This document shows, piece after piece, positions 33,053 to 41,278 of a stretch of DNA of 64,000 nt (positions within the stretch are counted from its first letter, which is position 1; every line of letters begins with the position of its first letter). Source of the DNA: Zoogloea sp016790385 (GTDB lineage Bacteria; Pseudomonadota; Gammaproteobacteria; Burkholderiales; Rhodocyclaceae); NCBI RefSeq assembly GCF_041916735.1, contig NZ_JAYRYY010000019.1; one strand, 5' to 3'. A model generated the notes under the pieces. That model was not told the origin of the DNA. It worked only from the letters and a program-made list of their open reading frames with translations, and ran no database searches. Both the position numbers and the translations under genes were made by a program.

Positions 33053-35674
33053 TCACAGGGTGGCAAGGAAGGCGGTGACGGCCTTCTTGTCGGCTTCGGA
33101 GAGGTCCTCGCCGAAGCGGTGGCCCTCGTTCTCCACCAGCTGGTCGCAGCTCTGGTAGTGGGCGGCCAGGAAGTCACGCTTCTCGCGAAGGATCTCCACG
33201 AAGCGCGCCGGGTTTTTCAGCACGTCATCGGCGATGCCCTGGAGGGTGGGCAACAGGTCTTTCTTGCCGGCAGCCTCCAGCCGGGCCGGGTCACGCTTGG
33301 CCAGGAAGAGATCACCGATGAGCTGTTTGTGGAGCAGGCCGTTGAGGAAGCCGGCGCTCACGCCCATGGGGATCTTCACCTGACCGAAGCCGCCCAGGGG
33401 CTTCTCGATCTTGCCCTCGACGGGGCGGATGCCCAGGTCGATGAGCAGATCGGCATTGGTCAGGGTGATCTTGCGGCCCCGCTCGCCCGGGTGCAGCAGC
33501 TCGTGCATGGAACGCTTGTAGAGGTCGAAGCGCCCCTCCACGCTGGGGTCGTAGCGCAGGCATTCGGGCTGGCTGGCGAGCAGATGATTGTCGGCATCGG
33601 CGTAGCGGGCGCGGTGGAAGTCGTTGTCCTTGTTGGCGGGCTTGCCGCAGATCTCCGGGCCGATGGCGTTGTTGTGCATGAAGGGCGCGGTGCTCCATAC
33701 ATTGACCAGGGAGATGTTGCGCAGGTAGCCCCGCCCGCCGTTCTTGAGGGCCTCGGGTTCCGGGATGTCGGCCACCACACCGCGGCCGCGCAGGCTGTCT
33801 GAGCCGTACTCCATGTAGAGGTGGCCGGCCATGTGGTTGGAGTGCAGGGCCCGGCAGCGGAAAGTGCCCACCTCGGTCACCGGTACGGTCTGGTCATTGC
33901 CCAGGAAATCGGCGCGCACCTTGCGCGGGTGGGCTTCATTGGGGGCGGCGAAGTCGCGGCTCTTGAAGGGTCCGCCCTCCGCCTCGGGGATACTCGAATG
34001 GCAGCGGGCGCAGTTGTCGGCAAACACCGCCTGCCCCCGGGCCACGGCACCCTTGCCGAACTCCTTCTCCAGATCAGCCACCAGGTCGGCACGGGTATAG
34101 GCCGCCGTCGGGCTCTTGGCCTTGCGGGCGTTGGCGCGAGCGGCATGCAGGTCGGTCTCGTCGGACTCGGCCGAGGCAAAGAAGTCGAGGATGTTCTGCA
34201 GGCGGTCTTCAACCGCCCGGAAGCTCGGGCAATCGCGCCGACACTGGCCCACGTTGAAGGGTGTCTGGCCGAAGCCGCGCTGCTCTGGGTCCACCTGACG
34301 CATGTCGGTGAAGTGATTGACCCAGCACTGCTCGGCGCAGGAGCCGATGTTGAAATACACCCGCTGGATGGCCTCGTGGGCGCCGGTCGAATCCTCCCCA
34401 CCCTTCAGGATGTGATGCACGCCGGGCAGATTGACCTTGGTGCCGCCCAGGAAAACAGGCGTCACGTCGTCGTTGCGGGTGCTGAACTGCCAACACTTGC
34501 CCTGACGGCCGGGCTCGCACCAGCACTTGGCCTCGTCCTTCTCGGCGCCGCACTGGGCCACCTTGCGCCACTTGCTCACTGCCTCGCCCTTGAACACCGG
34601 GCGCTGGGCCACGTTGATCAGCGCATTGATGGTGCCCGGGTTGTTCACCTGGTCGTGGGAGATGGCCGAGGTGTCGGTGACGCCCGGGCGGGCATGGGCG
34701 AACATCTGGTATTCAAGGGCGGTCTTGTGCATGCCGGAGCCGAGCAGTTCGGACATGCGGGTGTACTGGTTGCCCACCAGGCCCTTGATGTTCTCCCACT
34801 TGGGATGGGCCGGGTCGGCCGGCGGGTTGAGGGGGTCGAAGGCGATGTGGCAGGAGCCGCAGGAGGTGCCGATCAGGAAGGGCGGCTCGATGGACGCATC
34901 AGCCAGCTTGCTGACCCGGCTGTCAGACTCGATGCCGGTGACGCCGTCCATCTTGCGGTTGAAGCCGGACCAGCCGGCCGTTCCGCCATTCACCGCTGTC
35001 CAGCGCGCGGCATCGAAGCGGGGGTTGGGGAACTTGCGGATACCCAGGGCGCCGGTGGAGGTGCCGAAGCGGAGGTCGCAGGCGCTGTGACGCTGATCCA
35101 TCTTTCCGCCCTGGCTGTGGGGATCCTCCGGGTCGAGGGCGGCGTCCTTCAGGCCGCAGGCCGGGTCCACGTAGCCGGGCTTGCCCACGTACTTCAGGAG
35201 CACGTCGTCACCGGGGCACCAGTCGAAACCGTAGGTTTCATCCAGGGACTTGGCCGGGCAGCCCTCCGAGCCCGGGGTGCAGCAGGAAGGGTCGTTGATG
35301 ATGCCCCAGGCCCAGAAGCGGTCGTCCCGCTGGTCGGCCCGTAGCACACGGAACCAGTCCACCAGCACGCCGACCCGCTGTTGGAAGGTGTAGGTGTGAA
35401 AGCGCTCGTTGCCACCTGTGGCCTTGAACCAGATCAGCCGGCCGACGCATTCCGACTCACTCAGCCCTTCCCGGGCGCAGGCTTCCCGATAAGGCAGATC
35501 CTGATCCTGGATGCCCGGGTCGGGCACGGGAGTCACCGGTGGCGACAGGGCCACCGGCGTGTCGGCCGCATGGGCCGGCGCAGCGGCCTGCACGGGCCCC
35601 TCGTCGGGGCCGATGGCCAGATAAGCGGCAAGAATTGCAAGAACGGCCAAGACGGCCAGTGCAGTGCGCTTCAT
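33053..35674 (-). CDS. Large exported cysteine-rich dihaem cytochrome (first gene of cluster)
   Basis: Encodes 873 residues from ATG 35674 with AGGGA at good spacing; an ATG 15 bp upstream lacks one. The N-terminus is a signal/anchor helix (ALAVLAVLAILAAYLAIG). Haem motifs CGSCH at 272-276 and CARCH at 555-559. There are many extra cysteines: a CC pair (131-132), CWCEPGRQGKC (384-394), SCAEQC and QCRRDC. The C-terminal half has NVWSTAPFMHNNAIGPEICG, reminiscent of the APYLHNG block of the smaller paralogues. It is likely periplasmic or extracellular and may be the substrate-facing member. No characterised homologue is recognised. Confidence 0.8.
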   Translation of the reverse strand: MKRTALAVLAVLAILAAYLAIGPDEGPVQAAAPAHAADTPVALSPPVTPVPDPGIQDQDLPYREACAREGLSESECVGRLIWFKATGGNERFHTYTFQQRVGVLVDWFRVLRADQRDDRFWAWGIINDPSCCTPGSEGCPAKSLDETYGFDWCPGDDVLLKYVGKPGYVDPACGLKDAALDPEDPHSQGGKMDQRHSACDLRFGTSTGALGIRKFPNPRFDAARWTAVNGGTAGWSGFNRKMDGVTGIESDSRVSKLADASIEPPFLIGTSCGSCHIAFDPLNPPADPAHPKWENIKGLVGNQYTRMSELLGSGMHKTALEYQMFAHARPGVTDTSAISHDQVNNPGTINALINVAQRPVFKGEAVSKWRKVAQCGAEKDEAKCWCEPGRQGKCWQFSTRNDDVTPVFLGGTKVNLPGVHHILKGGEDSTGAHEAIQRVYFNIGSCAEQCWVNHFTDMRQVDPEQRGFGQTPFNVGQCRRDCPSFRAVEDRLQNILDFFASAESDETDLHAARANARKAKSPTAAYTRADLVADLEKEFGKGAVARGQAVFADNCARCHSSIPEAEGGPFKSRDFAAPNEAHPRKVRADFLGNDQTVPVTEVGTFRCRALHSNHMAGHLYMEYGSDSLRGRGVVADIPEPEALKNGGRGYLRNISLVNVWSTAPFMHNNAIGPEICGKPANKDNDFHRARYADADNHLLASQPECLRYDPSVEGRFDLYKRSMHELLHPGERGRKITLTNADLLIDLGIRPVEGKIEKPLGGFGQVKIPMGVSAGFLNGLLHKQLIGDLFLAKRDPARLEAAGKKDLLPTLQGIADDVLKNPARFVEILREKRDFLAAHYQSCDQLVENEGHRFGEDLSEADKKAVTAFLATL

Positions 35675-35833
35675 GGATGCATCCCTCATCACGGAAGACT
35701 GCATGCCGGCGCCCCCCGCTTCTGTCTGGCGCATCAGGCGCTCTGGTATCGAAGGCAGGACTCTCTGTCGGGGCCGGTTATGAGGGTGTTATAGCAAAGA
35801 TCCCCCTCCCCGCAATGCAACATGATTGCCCCG

Positions 35834-36742
35834 TCAGGGCAGGCCGGCGTCCCAGTAGGGCGATGGGCCGATGCGTTCGGCCAGGTAGTCGGCGAGGGCG
35901 CGCACCCGGGTGGGCAGGTAACGGTTGCTCGGAAATACCGCGTGAATGCCCAGCTCGGGGCCGGGAAACTCCACCAGCAGCGCTTCCAGAAGGCCGGCAC
36001 GGACGGCCGGGGCGGCGATGAAACTGGGCTGGCGGGCGATGCCCAGGCCACGCTGACAGGCATCCAGCAGGGCATCACCGCTGTTGGCCTGGAGACGGCC
36101 GCCCACGGGCACCCACTGCATCTCGCCGTCGACACGGTAGGGCCAGGTGGCGCGGGCGGTGCCGGTGTAACCGAGACACTGGTGGGCCGCCAGATCGGCG
36201 GGTGTCCGGGGCCGGCCATGGCGGGCCAGGTATTCGGGGGAGGCCAGGGTCAGGAGACGCGAGGTGCTGATGCGCCGGGCCACCTGGGTCGGATCAAGCT
36301 GGGAGGTGATGCGGATGGCCATGTCGAAGCCCGACTCGATGAGATTGACCTGGCGGTCATTGAAATCGATGTCCAGATTCACCCCGGGATAGGTGGTGAT
36401 GAAGTCGGCCACCAGGGGCGCCAGGTGACGCACGCCAAAGCTCACCGGCACGCTGATGCGGATCGGCCCGCGCGGTATCCGGTCGCCGCCGGACAGATCG
36501 CCCTCTGCGGCATCCACCAGCGCAAGAATCTCGCGGCAGCGCTCCAGGTAGACCTCGCCCTCGGCAGTGAGCTTGAGGCTGCGCGTGCTGCGGGCGATCA
36601 GCTTGACGCCCAGGTGTGCCTCAAGGGCAGCAATGCTGCGGGTTATCGCCGAACGGGCCAGCCCCAGATGCTCGGCAACGGCGGTGAAACTGCCGGCCTC
36701 AGCCACGCGAATGAACACCGCCATGCCATCGAGTCGATCCAT
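35834..36742 (-). CDS. LysR-family transcriptional regulator
   Basis: Encodes 302 residues from ATG 36742. The DNA-binding region is MAVFIRVAEAGSFTAVAEHL with LEAHLGVKLIARSTRSLKLT; the effector domain follows (GPIRISVPVSFGVRHLAPLV, NLIESGFDMAIRI). It diverges from the quinone reductase/dioxygenase genes and probably controls them, as is typical of LysR proteins that regulate type 2 quinone reductases. The alternative longer reading frame (27 extra residues) runs into the shared promoter region and is rejected. Confidence 0.9.
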   Translation of the reverse strand: MDRLDGMAVFIRVAEAGSFTAVAEHLGLARSAITRSIAALEAHLGVKLIARSTRSLKLTAEGEVYLERCREILALVDAAEGDLSGGDRIPRGPIRISVPVSFGVRHLAPLVADFITTYPGVNLDIDFNDRQVNLIESGFDMAIRITSQLDPTQVARRISTSRLLTLASPEYLARHGRPRTPADLAAHQCLGYTGTARATWPYRVDGEMQWVPVGGRLQANSGDALLDACQRGLGIARQPSFIAAPAVRAGLLEALLVEFPGPELGIHAVFPSNRYLPTRVRALADYLAERIGPSPYWDAGLP

Positions 36743-36844
36743 TGTTTCATATTCGGCAACAAATAATTTCCCATTAAAGGCTATTTCAAGCCGAATCGAA
36801 AGCCTAAAGTACGCCCATCGCAATCTCTAACCAGGGAAACCACC
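36743..36844. promoter_or_regulatory. Divergent LysR/oxidoreductase control region
   Basis: AT-rich 100-bp gap containing a wide inverted repeat ATTCGGC (36751-36757) and GCCGAAT (36790-36796). The arms are further apart than a standard LysR box but could be two half-sites. Regulatory role inferred from divergent gene layout. Confidence 0.35.
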
Positions 36845-37726
36845 GTGATCCTCGTCACCGGCGCCAACGGCCAGCTCGGCCGGCGCATCGTCCAGCACCT
36901 CATCGCCCGCGAGCCCTCGCTGCTCGACGGACGGCTGGGCGTGAGCGTGCGCGACCCGGCCCGGGCCACCGAACTGGCCAGCCGTGGGGTGATCGTCCGG
37001 AAGGCTGACTTCGACCAGCCCGACGCCATGGCCACCGCCTTTGCCGGCGTTCGCCGCCTGGTGCTGGTGTCCACCGACGGCCCCGGTGCAGAGCGTAGCG
37101 CTCGGCATCGCAGGGCGATCAATGCGGCCCTCGCCGCCGGCGTCAGTCACATCCTGTACACGAGTCTTCTCGGTGCCGATGCCGACCGCCCCACCGAACC
37201 GGCCGCGGCCCACAGGGAAACCGAGTCGGCGCTGCAACACTGCGGCGTGGCCCACACTGTGCTGCGCAACCCCCTTTACGCCGACGACCTGCCCCGCCTC
37301 GCTGAGCCCGCCTTGGCCCAGGGGGTGTGGCGCCTGCCCGCGGGTGATGGACGGGTGAGCCTGGTGTCCCGCGACGAACTGGCCCAGGCCATTGCCGCCG
37401 CCGCGCTGGCGCCGCGTCTCGACAAGCGCGTGTATGAACTCACCGGTCAGGCCGCCCTCTCCTATGCCGACATCGCCGCCCGCATCGCCCGGGTAAGCGG
37501 CCGCCCCCTGACCTACGAGGCGGTGTCGGCCGAGGCGTACAGCGGGAGCCTTGAGGCCCGAGGCACGCCGGCACGACTGGTCGCCACGCTGGTCGAGCTT
37601 TTGACCAGCGTCGCCACCTCCCGGCTGGCCACCACCTGCAATGATTTCGCCGCATTGGTGGGCCACCCGCCCAAGTCCCTGGACTGTCTGATCCACGAAT
37701 ATTTCGCCCCGAGGAGTCCCGCATGA
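36845..37726 (+). CDS. NmrA/QorB-like NAD(P)-binding oxidoreductase
   Basis: Encodes 293 residues from GTG 36845. The nucleotide-binding motif VTGANGQLGRRIVQHLI is at the extreme N-terminus; SVRDPARATELASRGVIVRK, VSHILYTSLLGAD and HTVLRNPLYADD fit the atypical SDR group that includes QorB (NAD(P)H:quinone oxidoreductase 2). It probably reduces quinones with NADPH. The stop overlaps the dioxygenase start by 4 bp, and a LysR gene diverges upstream. Confidence 0.83.
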   Translation: MILVTGANGQLGRRIVQHLIAREPSLLDGRLGVSVRDPARATELASRGVIVRKADFDQPDAMATAFAGVRRLVLVSTDGPGAERSARHRRAINAALAAGVSHILYTSLLGADADRPTEPAAAHRETESALQHCGVAHTVLRNPLYADDLPRLAEPALAQGVWRLPAGDGRVSLVSRDELAQAIAAAALAPRLDKRVYELTGQAALSYADIAARIARVSGRPLTYEAVSAEAYSGSLEARGTPARLVATLVELLTSVATSRLATTCNDFAALVGHPPKSLDCLIHEYFAPRSPA

Positions 37727-38538
37727 GCCCCCGACACCCCGTCCTCTTCGTTTCCCATGGCGCACCAGATGTGCTGCTCAAGCCCGGCGCCAGCGTGGCC
37801 CTGTGGCAGCGCCTGGGCAGCGAGTTGCCCCGCCCCCGGGCCATCCTGGTGATTTCGGCCCACTGGGCGGCCCGCGAGCCGACCGTCAGCACCGCCTCGA
37901 AGCCCGACACCATCCATGACTTCGGTGGCTTCCCCAACGCCCTCTACGCCATGAGCTACCCGGCACCCGGCGCACCGGCCCTCGCCGCCCGGGTGCGCGA
38001 ACTGCTTGCCGGCGCCGACCTGCCCTGTGCCGAAACCCCCGACCGGGGTCTCGACCACGGCGCGTGGATTCCGCTGAAGGCCATGTATCCCCAGGCCGAC
38101 ATCCCGGTGGTGGAGCTCGCCCTGCAACCCTTTGCCGGCACCGACTGGCATCGACGCATCGGCGCCGCCCTGCGGCCCCTTCGCGACGAAGGCGTGCTGA
38201 TCCTGGCCTCGGGCGCGGTCACCCATAACTTCGGCTGGCTCACCTGGGGCGAGAACAGCAAGCCCGTAGAGGCTGCCCAGGCCTTTGCCGCGTGGTTGGG
38301 CGATGCCCTGGCCCGGGACGACCGGCCGGCCCTGCTCGACTACCGCCACCAGTCAGCCCACGGCGCGGCCGCCCACCCCAGCGAGGAACACCTGCTGCCG
38401 TTGTTCTCGGCCCTCGGTGCAGCGAACCCGGGCGAAATCCCCCTGCGCCTGGAACCGGAGTACACCTACGGTGGTCTGGCCATGGACGCCTATCTGTGGC
38501 AGGACGCAAGCCCCGCCCCCTTCAACCCGGAGCACTGA
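37723..38538 (+). CDS. ygiD: Class III extradiol ring-cleavage dioxygenase, YgiD/DODA type
   Basis: Encodes 271 residues. Metal-dependent dioxygenase of the LigB superfamily. Histidines occur in the expected places: FVSHGAPDVLL, VISAHWAAREP, IHDFGGFPNALY, GLDHGAWIPLKAMYP, GAVTHNFGW and HPSEEHLLPLF. The family cleaves DOPA or other catechols. Translationally coupled to a quinone reductase (4-bp overlap), which suggests handling of catechol/quinone pairs. The natural substrate is not known from the sequence. Confidence 0.85.
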   Translation: MSPRHPVLFVSHGAPDVLLKPGASVALWQRLGSELPRPRAILVISAHWAAREPTVSTASKPDTIHDFGGFPNALYAMSYPAPGAPALAARVRELLAGADLPCAETPDRGLDHGAWIPLKAMYPQADIPVVELALQPFAGTDWHRRIGAALRPLRDEGVLILASGAVTHNFGWLTWGENSKPVEAAQAFAAWLGDALARDDRPALLDYRHQSAHGAAAHPSEEHLLPLFSALGAANPGEIPLRLEPEYTYGGLAMDAYLWQDASPAPFNPEH

Positions 38539-38540
38539 AC

Positions 38541-39080
38541 ATGAACTTCCCGACCCCACGCTACACCGGGCCCGCCATCGCCGCCCACTGGGTGATCGCA
38601 GCCCTGATCCTGGTCGCCTTCCCCTTGGGCGTGTACATGCACGAGCTGCCCCTGTCACCTACCAAGCTCAAGCTTTACTCGTATCACAAGTGGATTGGCA
38701 TCACCGTGCTGCTGCTCTTCGTGCCGCGCATCCTGTGGCGCATCACCCACCGCCCCCCCGCGCCGCTGCCCATGCCGGCGTGGCAGCACAAGATTGCCGA
38801 AGGCACGCACCACCTCCTCTACCTGCTGATGTTCCTGGTGCCCCTGTCGGGCTGGCTGATGAGTTCGGCCAAGGGATTTCAGGTGGTGTATTTCGGCGTG
38901 CTGCCCCTGCCCGACCTGGTGGGCAAGAGTGAAGAGCTGGGCGACCTGCTGAAGGAAGTCCATGAAGCCCTCAACTTCGGTCTGCTGACCCTTGTCGGCC
39001 TGCACGTGGCCGGTGCGCTCAAGCACGTGATCATCGACAAGGACGGCACCCTGCGCCGCATGCTGCCCTTTGGCAAATGA
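38541..39080 (+). CDS. Cytochrome b561
   Basis: Encodes 179 residues with four membrane helices. Haem-binding histidines are in IAAHWVIAALIL, YSYHKWIGITVLLLF, THHLLYLLMFLVPLSGW and GLHVAGALKHVI. Bacterial b561 proteins oxidise quinol or superoxide at the inner membrane. It starts 2 bp after the dioxygenase stop and precedes two yceI genes, an arrangement common in proteobacteria (cytochrome b561 with YceI). Confidence 0.9.
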   Translation: MNFPTPRYTGPAIAAHWVIAALILVAFPLGVYMHELPLSPTKLKLYSYHKWIGITVLLLFVPRILWRITHRPPAPLPMPAWQHKIAEGTHHLLYLLMFLVPLSGWLMSSAKGFQVVYFGVLPLPDLVGKSEELGDLLKEVHEALNFGLLTLVGLHVAGALKHVIIDKDGTLRRMLPFGK

Positions 39081-39103
39081 ACAAACGACTCCAAGGAGAA
39101 ACC

Positions 39104-39670
39104 ATGAAATTTCGCACCCTCGCCCTGACTGCCGCCGTGCTGATGGCCGGCACCGCCCACGCTGTCGAGTTCAATCAGGTGGATGTGAGTAAGAGCAGCC
39201 TGGCCTTCTCGTCCAAGCAGATGGGCGTACCCGTCCCGGGCAACTTCAAGCGCTTCACCAGCCAGATCGCCTTCGACCCGGCCAAGCCCACCGCGGCCAG
39301 CACCACCCTTGAGATCGATCTGGCCAGCATCGACGCCGGCTCGAAGGACGCCAACGACGAGGTGGTGGGCAAGCAGTGGTTCAACGTCAAGGCCTTCCCC
39401 ACCGCGAAGTTCGTGTCCACCGGCGTCAAGGCACTGGGCGGCAACCGCTATGAAGCCTTGGGCAAGATGACCATCAAGGGCCAGACCCGCGACGTGGTTG
39501 CGCCCTTCACCTTCAAGCAGGAGGGCGCCAGCGGTGTATTCGACGGCGCCTTCGTGCTCAAGCGCATGGACTACAACATCGGCGAAGGCCCCTGGGCCGA
39601 CGTCTCCGCCGTCGCCAACGAGATCGAGATCAAGTTCCACGTGGTGGCCAACGCCGCCGCCAAGAAGTAA
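39104..39670 (+). CDS. YceI-family periplasmic lipid-binding protein, copy 1
   Basis: Encodes 188 residues after CCAAGGAG. Signal peptide ends GTAHAVEF. The lipocalin-like YceI barrel is seen in VDVSKSSLAFSSKQMGVPV, TLEIDLASIDAGSKDANDEV, ALGKMTIKGQTRDVVAPF and LKRMDYNIGEGPWADV. The family binds isoprenoid or polyprenyl lipids such as quinones. It lies 23 bp after cytochrome b561, supporting a quinone-related role. Confidence 0.9.
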   Translation: MKFRTLALTAAVLMAGTAHAVEFNQVDVSKSSLAFSSKQMGVPVPGNFKRFTSQIAFDPAKPTAASTTLEIDLASIDAGSKDANDEVVGKQWFNVKAFPTAKFVSTGVKALGGNRYEALGKMTIKGQTRDVVAPFTFKQEGASGVFDGAFVLKRMDYNIGEGPWADVSAVANEIEIKFHVVANAAAKK

Positions 39671-39722
39671 GTCAGCCTCAACCCCAACTCATCAATCCAA
39701 ACCCAGTAAAACGGAGAACAGC

Positions 39723-40289
39723 ATGAAGAAACTCATCACCCTGGCCATTGCAGCCACCCTGTCCACCGCCGCCTTTGCCGCGCCGGAGACCTACACCATG
39801 GACGGCACGCACACCTTCCCGCGTTTCGAATACAGCCACTTCGGCTACTCGACCCAGCTCTCACGCTTTGACAAGACCACCGGCACGGTGACCCTGGACA
39901 AGGCCGCCAAGACCGGCGCGGTGGATGTGACCATCGATGCCACCTCGGTGAACACCGGCTACCCGCTGTTCAACCAGCACATCCAGGGCGAGGACTTCTT
40001 TGACACCGCCAAGTACCCCACCATCACCTACAAGTCCACCAAGGTGAACTTTGACGGCGACAAACCCGCTAGCGTCGAAGGCAACCTGACCATCAAGGGT
40101 GTCACCAAGCCTGTCACCCTGACCGTCACTTCCTTCCACTGCATGCCTCACCCCATGCTCAAGAAGGACGCCTGCGGCGCCAACGCCACCGCCACCATCA
40201 AGCGCAGCGAGTTCAACGCCGGCAAGTACGCCCCCTACGTGGGCGACGACGTCAAACTGACCATCGCCGTGGAAGCCATCAAGCAGTAA
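39723..40289 (+). CDS. YceI-family periplasmic lipid-binding protein, copy 2
   Basis: Encodes 188 residues. Signal peptide ends STAAFAAPE. YceI features are THTFPRFEYSHFGYSTQLS, DVTIDATSVNTGYPLFNQHI, VEGNLTIKGVTKPVTLTVT and a Cys pair in FHCMPHPMLKKDACGAN that likely forms a disulphide. It is more diverged from copy 1 than a recent duplication would be. Last gene of the b561/YceI run, followed by a GC-rich hairpin. Confidence 0.9.
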   Translation: MKKLITLAIAATLSTAAFAAPETYTMDGTHTFPRFEYSHFGYSTQLSRFDKTTGTVTLDKAAKTGAVDVTIDATSVNTGYPLFNQHIQGEDFFDTAKYPTITYKSTKVNFDGDKPASVEGNLTIKGVTKPVTLTVTSFHCMPHPMLKKDACGANATATIKRSEFNAGKYAPYVGDDVKLTIAVEAIKQ

Positions 40290-40302
40290 GTCAGGCCTTC
40301 AA

Positions 40303-40331
40303 CGCCCCCCGCGCGCTACGTGCGGGGGGCG
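40303..40331 (+). terminator. GC-rich hairpin after the yceI pair
   Basis: CGCCCCCCGC (40303-40312) pairs with GCGGGGGGCG (40322-40331) around a 9-base loop. There is no clear T-tract, so termination would be weak or factor-assisted. Confidence 0.55.
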
Positions 40332-40400
40332 GCCTGAAGCTGCCCGGGTTGCCGCGCGTCCAAAACACCGGGACGCCCGCCGGACAGCGCGTTACCTGAA

Positions 40401-40913
40401 TTACAGCGTGCGCCCGCGCGCCCCGCGACGGACGCCTGCCGCAGCCAAGCCTGTCAGCAGCAGCGCCAGGGAAGTCGGCTCCGGGATATGCGAGCCCCGG
40501 TCAAGTGACCATATGCCTTGTTGAACGGCTCCGGCAGCGTCAATCAAAAACGATTGGTTGGAGTCATCGAGAGAGAAAAACCAGCCGTTTTCCGAAAAAA
40601 CAAAGTCAACGTGCGGCCCATCGCCCTGGTCACTGTAGAAATAGGGTTGGAAAAGGACGCCGTTGAACACTACGTTCGACCAACCCAGTGCTGAAGACGT
40701 GAGCACGAAGTCACCGTTGACGTGAGTATCGTTCGGGTCGGAAATGCCGTCATAAAAGCCCTGAACCGGGGTGTCGTCAAAAGCCACCGACCCGGTGATG
40801 GTAGTCGCCCCAAAGGACACATTGATGCCCCAAGTCATCTGTGCCGCCTGAACCGGAGTGCCAAGGGCAAATGCAAGACCGGTGGCAGTCAGTAGTTTGA
40901 TAATCGCTTTCAT
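40401..40913 (-). CDS. PEP-CTERM-sorted exported protein
   Basis: Encodes 170 residues from ATG 40913 (GGGAG upstream). N-terminal signal peptide (LLTATGLAFALGTPVQAA), a beta-rich body (MTWGINVSFGATTITGSVAF, FVFSENGWFFSLDDSNQSF) and a C-terminal PEP-CTERM signal: IPEPTSLALLLTGLAAAGV followed by RRGARGR. Exosortase should cut at PEP and pass the protein to the cell surface or EPS matrix. No exosortase gene is in the window. The gene stands alone, with lower GC than its surroundings. Function of the body unknown. Confidence 0.85.
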   Translation of the reverse strand: MKAIIKLLTATGLAFALGTPVQAAQMTWGINVSFGATTITGSVAFDDTPVQGFYDGISDPNDTHVNGDFVLTSSALGWSNVVFNGVLFQPYFYSDQGDGPHVDFVFSENGWFFSLDDSNQSFLIDAAGAVQQGIWSLDRGSHIPEPTSLALLLTGLAAAGVRRGARGRTL

Positions 40914-41278
40914 GAATTCTCCCATTCCGATTGAAGCCGCATTGCAGCGGACAGGCACGAAGTCCGCTGACTCATTTGCCGCAAACCGTGCCAGCCACTC
41001 CAGCAAAATTCGTTCCTCGATTTGAAAAACCCATGGAATCAAGCAGCTGACACGGCCGGCCGGACGCCCCTGAAAGATTCTGTAAAACCATTCGACATGA
41101 TTCGGTGAGCGCCGGCAACGGCGCCAAGGATCGGCGCAGCAGCGCCCAAATCCGCGAAAACGCATCTCCGTTGCGTAATTTTTTGAGCTACGCGGTCATC
41201 TTTCATTGGACCTCGGGCGTTGTGCACTGCACACTGTCACCGTCGGGGCAGACCCAGAATCTGCCCCGACGCATTTTG

